Source of the DNA: Chitinophaga niabensis
GTDB taxonomy: Bacteria; Bacteroidota; Bacteroidia; Chitinophagales; Chitinophagaceae
Length of the DNA: 64,000 nt
Reading direction: 5' to 3'
Assembly (NCBI RefSeq): GCF_039545795.1
Contig: NZ_CP154260.1
Location: 2,299,001 to 2,363,000 of the forward strand
The number at the start of each line of letters is the position of its first letter. Position 1 is the first letter of the stretch. A program made the position numbers and the translations under genes. The notes under the pieces are model-generated. The model saw nothing but the letters and a program-made list of their open reading frames with translations. It was not told the origin of the DNA and searched no databases. This document shows positions 61,212 through 64,000 of the stretch, piece by piece.

Positions 61212-61245
61212 AACAGCCCCGGATAACACATATCACGGGGCTGTT
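61212..61245. terminator. Hairpin between convergent genes
   Basis: Perfect 10-bp stem (AACAGCCCCG, 61212-61221, and complement 61236-61245) with a further 4-bp inner stem GATA/TATC and a bulged A. It lies 26 bp after the rhamnosidase stop and 25 bp beyond the DUF4397 stop. There is no strong T tract in either direction. Confidence 0.65.
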
Positions 61246-61270
61246 GCATAGGTATAGCGGTATAAATATC

Positions 61271-62068
61271 TCAGTATGAAATTAACCTGTCAGAAAATAC
61301 GTCAAAAAGATCCTGGTTGCCCCATGTCGTAAAATTGTTGATGTAATGTTTCTCTGTCCCTTTAGAACCAGGGTCAAAGGAAAACTGATAACCTGAATAA
61401 TTCGCCGGATCGAATGACTTGCCCATATTCGCCAATGGCTGCAGGGTATTCACATCCAAGGGCTGATAAAAATAGACTATGGTTGCGGGGTCAGCATTGT
61501 CTTTTATCAGCAGAAATTCAGAAAGCACTCCCTTCTTTATGTTTTTGAACGTTGCCAGTGTATCGGTTTTCACCAGTGTAAAGGAAACAGGATCGTAATG
61601 ACATGCGTATATCTGAACGCCAATAGCATCAGGTAATACATCATTGGTATGAAAAAAGGCTTGCAGGCGGTGATTATCAGGGATATTTTCATCAGTTTGC
61701 CCTACCAGAACAGGATCCCTATCCGCATCCAGCTGCAACAGGGTAAGCGCAGCTTTCTTTCCGGGCATGTTCAGCAAAGTATCTATAAGAACGGTACCGG
61801 TAGCACGATCTTTTATCAGCACATGCTGCATATCCTTCGCCTTTGGGATCAATTTTGTAGCGGTATTCCCGTTGAACAAACTGTCTTCCACCAGGTCATT
61901 ATTCACTACAACTTCAAAAGCGGATCCGGCATTCGTGGAAAAGCTGGTAATAGTAAAGTTAATTACTGCTGTAGCTATTGTAAGCTCACCATCTTTCTTA
62001 CATGCATAGAATGACGTGACAACAAAAGCGAAAAAGAAGAGTGTAAAAAATATCTTATTCATGATCAT
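61271..62068 (-). CDS. DUF4397 domain-containing lipoprotein
   Basis: 265 residues from ATG at 62068 (or 62062), with lipoprotein signal (IMNKIFFTLFFFAFVVTSFY) and lipobox SFYAC. The core (~45-265) is two copies of a beta-sandwich DUF4397-like domain: FSTNAGSAFEVVVNNDLVED, LNMPGKKAALTLLQLDADRD, HTNDVLPDAIGVQIYACHYD, ending in YSGYQFSFDPGSKGTE. A longer in-frame start would overlap the receptor gene by 48 bp and lacks support. Its start overlaps the stop of the TonB receptor gene (TAATG), so it is probably its surface partner in place of a SusD lipoprotein. Confidence 0.8.
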   Translation of the reverse strand: MIMNKIFFTLFFFAFVVTSFYACKKDGELTIATAVINFTITSFSTNAGSAFEVVVNNDLVEDSLFNGNTATKLIPKAKDMQHVLIKDRATGTVLIDTLLNMPGKKAALTLLQLDADRDPVLVGQTDENIPDNHRLQAFFHTNDVLPDAIGVQIYACHYDPVSFTLVKTDTLATFKNIKKGVLSEFLLIKDNADPATIVYFYQPLDVNTLQPLANMGKSFDPANYSGYQFSFDPGSKGTEKHYINNFTTWGNQDLFDVFSDRLISY

Positions 62069-63999
62069 TAAAAATTGTAAGTGATGTTTAAGCTCACATT
62101 TCTGCCTTTGAACCATTTATGATAAACGAAGTCCAGATCTTTATTGAAGGACGTTCCTTTGGGATCATGGTTGGGGTTTGGATTTTTTGCCTGATCTTCC
62201 GCGGAATCAAACAGAAAACGCCCTCCCTCGTAACCTGCTGATGGGGTTGCTTTTACGTTTTGATAGATGATGAAGTCCTGCTGAAGCAGATCACTGATAT
62301 TGAGCCTGATCTGCATTTTATTCTTCAGCAATGTGGTACTTAACTGCAGGTCTATTACATCGCGTGCATTTTCGTACTGATCCTGCCAGGGATTAAAACC
62401 GGCGTTCGATATTCTCTTCCCGAAGCGGTTGTATGTTACATTTATACTGAGCAGGTTATCGAAATAACCGATCCCTCCGTTTACGACATAGGGAGAAAGC
62501 CCCTGTAACGGACGGTCGCGGTTTCCCGATGGTGCCTGCCCCGGAGCTGACCCTGCATCTGCTGCGGCCTTTAACAAAGACTGTGCATCATACACTACAT
62601 TCGCTTTCATCCATGAGCCATTCCCGCTGATATATAACTTTTTTAACCAGGCTGCGGAAGGCTTCATAAAACCAAGCGACTTCCTGAAGTCTACTTCAAC
62701 CCCTATGTTCGTTGACTTTTCCAGGTTGAAATAGAATAAGTTTAATTGCCCCCCGGCAGGCGAAGCCACTACTTCTACAGGATGTTTGAATTTTTTGTAG
62801 AATCCGGATACGGAGATAACCTCTCCAGGCCCTGGATAATACTCATACCTGATATCCATATTGGTGATGCCGGCATCTTTTAAATTACCCGCTCCCCTGT
62901 AAGAAGTTCTGTCCCTGAAATCATAGTAGATAAAAGGAGCTCTTTCCCTGAAATCAGACCTGGCAACTGTGTTTGAATATGCTGCTCTCAGGTTCATTTT
63001 TTTAGTGAGGCTATAGACCAGGTTGAAGGAGGGCAGCCAATCTGTTTTACGGTATTTCACCAAAGTATCCACCGGATTACCTGTTGCTTTATTGTAAGAA
63101 ATACCGTTCACATCCATGGCATTATTTTCCATACGCAAACCACCAATAAAGCGGAATTTTTTCAGGAAATTGATGTCTGCCATTACATAAGCGGCATGCA
63201 ACTGCTGATCACCCTGGTAATCCTCTCCGTCATCGCCGGCGCTAATGGAAACAAAACGGTACGTGAGGTACCCTGGTTTCAGTAAGCTTTGTAGTTCGTA
63301 ATCTGGCATTCCAAATACCGCCTCATCAATAGCAGCTCTGTTACCCTTCTGATCATAGAACATCCTCATGGCTAAGGACTTGAAGTCCGCCTTACGGAAA
63401 GCGCCCGCATAACCCGCTTTGATCAGCTGACTGGCTTCTCCTACCTTGAACGGAACCGTAAAATTCGCTGCTACGTTTTGTCTTTTTTCTTCAAGGGCGG
63501 AGTTAAAGATTGCGTTACCCCTGTTAATAAAACCAGTTACTTCATTCAACATATACTCATGGTACCCTTTGGGGCCATACGCCTGGTATCCCAGTACGGA
63601 ACGGGTATCCGGCTGGTCCCTGTGCACGGAGATATAATCAGCAGACCAATCCATTTTCAGGTGCTTGTGCAGCTGATGTTCACCTTCCAGCCTGCTCTGC
63701 CACAGATCATTGATCAGCACCATGTCTGAATAATACAATACATCATCGCCTTCTATATTAGTAGTTACCTTGAAGTTGAATTCCTTTCCATAGCTGACGG
63801 CAGATTCATGGCTGAATCTCCTGTTAAAAAGATTCTTCAGCACTACTTTATGGTTTTTGTTTTGAAATCCTATGTTTGCCAGGGCGCCTACCGCGGTATT
63901 AAAAGTATATGTATTCGCACTGTCATAATAGTAATAAGAAGGTTGATAGCGCTGATCGTCTATTACGTTTTCCTCATGCCGGTAAGTCCCGGCCAATGT
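62068..63999 (-). CDS. TonB-dependent receptor, C-terminal part (cut by window end)
   Basis: At least 643 residues visible; the frame runs past 64000 so the plug domain and start are missing. The visible part is a TonB-dependent outer-membrane barrel: alternating strands (LVYSLTKKMNLRAAYSNTVA, RSDFRERAPFIYYDFRDRTS, GITNMDIRYEYYPGPGEVIS, VSGFYKKFKHPVEVVASP), and a C-terminal aromatic end (FKGRNVSLNITYNF) as in Bacteroidota receptors. The substrate could be iron, cobalamin or oligosaccharide; the coupling to a DUF4397 lipoprotein argues for neither siderophore nor SusCD specifically. Confidence 0.9.
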   Translation of the reverse strand, partial: TLAGTYRHEENVIDDQRYQPSYYYYDSANTYTFNTAVGALANIGFQNKNHKVVLKNLFNRRFSHESAVSYGKEFNFKVTTNIEGDDVLYYSDMVLINDLWQSRLEGEHQLHKHLKMDWSADYISVHRDQPDTRSVLGYQAYGPKGYHEYMLNEVTGFINRGNAIFNSALEEKRQNVAANFTVPFKVGEASQLIKAGYAGAFRKADFKSLAMRMFYDQKGNRAAIDEAVFGMPDYELQSLLKPGYLTYRFVSISAGDDGEDYQGDQQLHAAYVMADINFLKKFRFIGGLRMENNAMDVNGISYNKATGNPVDTLVKYRKTDWLPSFNLVYSLTKKMNLRAAYSNTVARSDFRERAPFIYYDFRDRTSYRGAGNLKDAGITNMDIRYEYYPGPGEVISVSGFYKKFKHPVEVVASPAGGQLNLFYFNLEKSTNIGVEVDFRKSLGFMKPSAAWLKKLYISGNGSWMKANVVYDAQSLLKAAADAGSAPGQAPSGNRDRPLQGLSPYVVNGGIGYFDNLLSINVTYNRFGKRISNAGFNPWQDQYENARDVIDLQLSTTLLKNKMQIRLNISDLLQQDFIIYQNVKATPSAGYEGGRFLFDSAEDQAKNPNPNHDPKGTSFNKDLDFVYHKWFKGRNVSLNITYNF

Positions 64000-64000
64000 C

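Noticed and set aside
61271..63999. SusC/SusD polysaccharide utilisation pair
   Set aside because: The receptor is coupled to a DUF4397 lipoprotein, with no SusD-like TPR lipoprotein, so a SusCD pair is not supported.
1..64000. rRNA, tRNA, insertion sequences and prophage genes
   Set aside because: I saw no tRNA clover-leaf pattern with CCA end, no rRNA-like stretch, no transposase or integrase motif. KilA-N is a phage-type domain but has no phage neighbours here.

Overview
The window reads as chromosome of a saprophytic Bacteroidota bacterium, most likely family Chitinophagaceae (Chitinophaga or a close relative). Evidence: a type IX secretion CHU_C-type sorting domain, a TonB-dependent receptor, DUF4382/DUF4397/DUF4349/DUF4139/DUF5916 proteins, orphan FtsX/MacB-like permeases with the N-terminus typical of this phylum, many AraC regulators, several glycoside hydrolases, and promoter candidates of the Bacteroidota type (TTG, 17-18 bp, TAnnTTTG) instead of -35/-10 boxes. 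The genus is inferred from gene content, not proven. I saw no rRNA, tRNA, CRISPR array, insertion sequence or prophage.

Layout. 1-9.7 kb: end of an LVIVD-repeat protein, a KilA-N protein, two DinB proteins around a lipoprotein and an AraC regulator, dusB, an M23 peptidase with C-terminal tandem repeats, a phosphatase/acetyltransferase pair, a DUF4382 lipoprotein and a small secreted protein. 9.8-18.4 kb: a remnant of an alpha-L-fucosidase 5' end fused in frame before an FAD oxidoreductase, a GH78 rhamnosidase, an AraC-cupin pair divergent from two tandem MFS transporters, and a pseudouridine synthase whose 3' end overlaps the second transporter. 18.4-29.5 kb: an orphan small transcription unit, then a planctomycete-like c-type cytochrome cluster: a DUF1080 protein and a glucose-dehydrogenase-like protein with a cytochrome c tail converge on a three-gene operon (DUF1549/DUF1553 cytochrome, Tat-exported DUF1501, membrane cytochrome), with a divergent AraC regulator. 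29.5-38.5 kb: two orphan FtsX-type permeases sharing an upstream 16-bp motif, bracketing an unrecognised 734-residue protein with an internal duplication and no signal peptide, plus small ORFs. 38.5-48.2 kb: a GH95-like hydrolase, DUF4349 lipoprotein, luciferase-like monooxygenase, GH30 glucosylceramidase-like enzyme, DUF5916 barrel and DUF4139 protein. 48.2-55.5 kb: an array of 11-bp repeats, a tightly packed operon (AAA ATPase, TPR membrane protein, cupin, phosphoesterase/beta-propeller), a divergent ECF sigma factor with a membrane partner, and a DACNV sensor protein. 55.6-64 kb: a T9SS-sorted PKD/lectin protein, an acetyltransferase, a GH106-like rhamnosidase, and a TonB receptor (cut by the window end) coupled to a DUF4397 lipoprotein.

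How it works together: the genes point to a plant- or microbe-polysaccharide degrader that secretes rhamnosidases and glucosidases, imports sugars by MFS transporters under AraC control, and carries a periplasmic cytochrome/dehydrogenase module that may oxidise sugars before cleavage. Gene borders are compact: stop/start overlaps of the ATGA or TAATG type occur at least seven times, and convergent genes overlap or share terminator hairpins.
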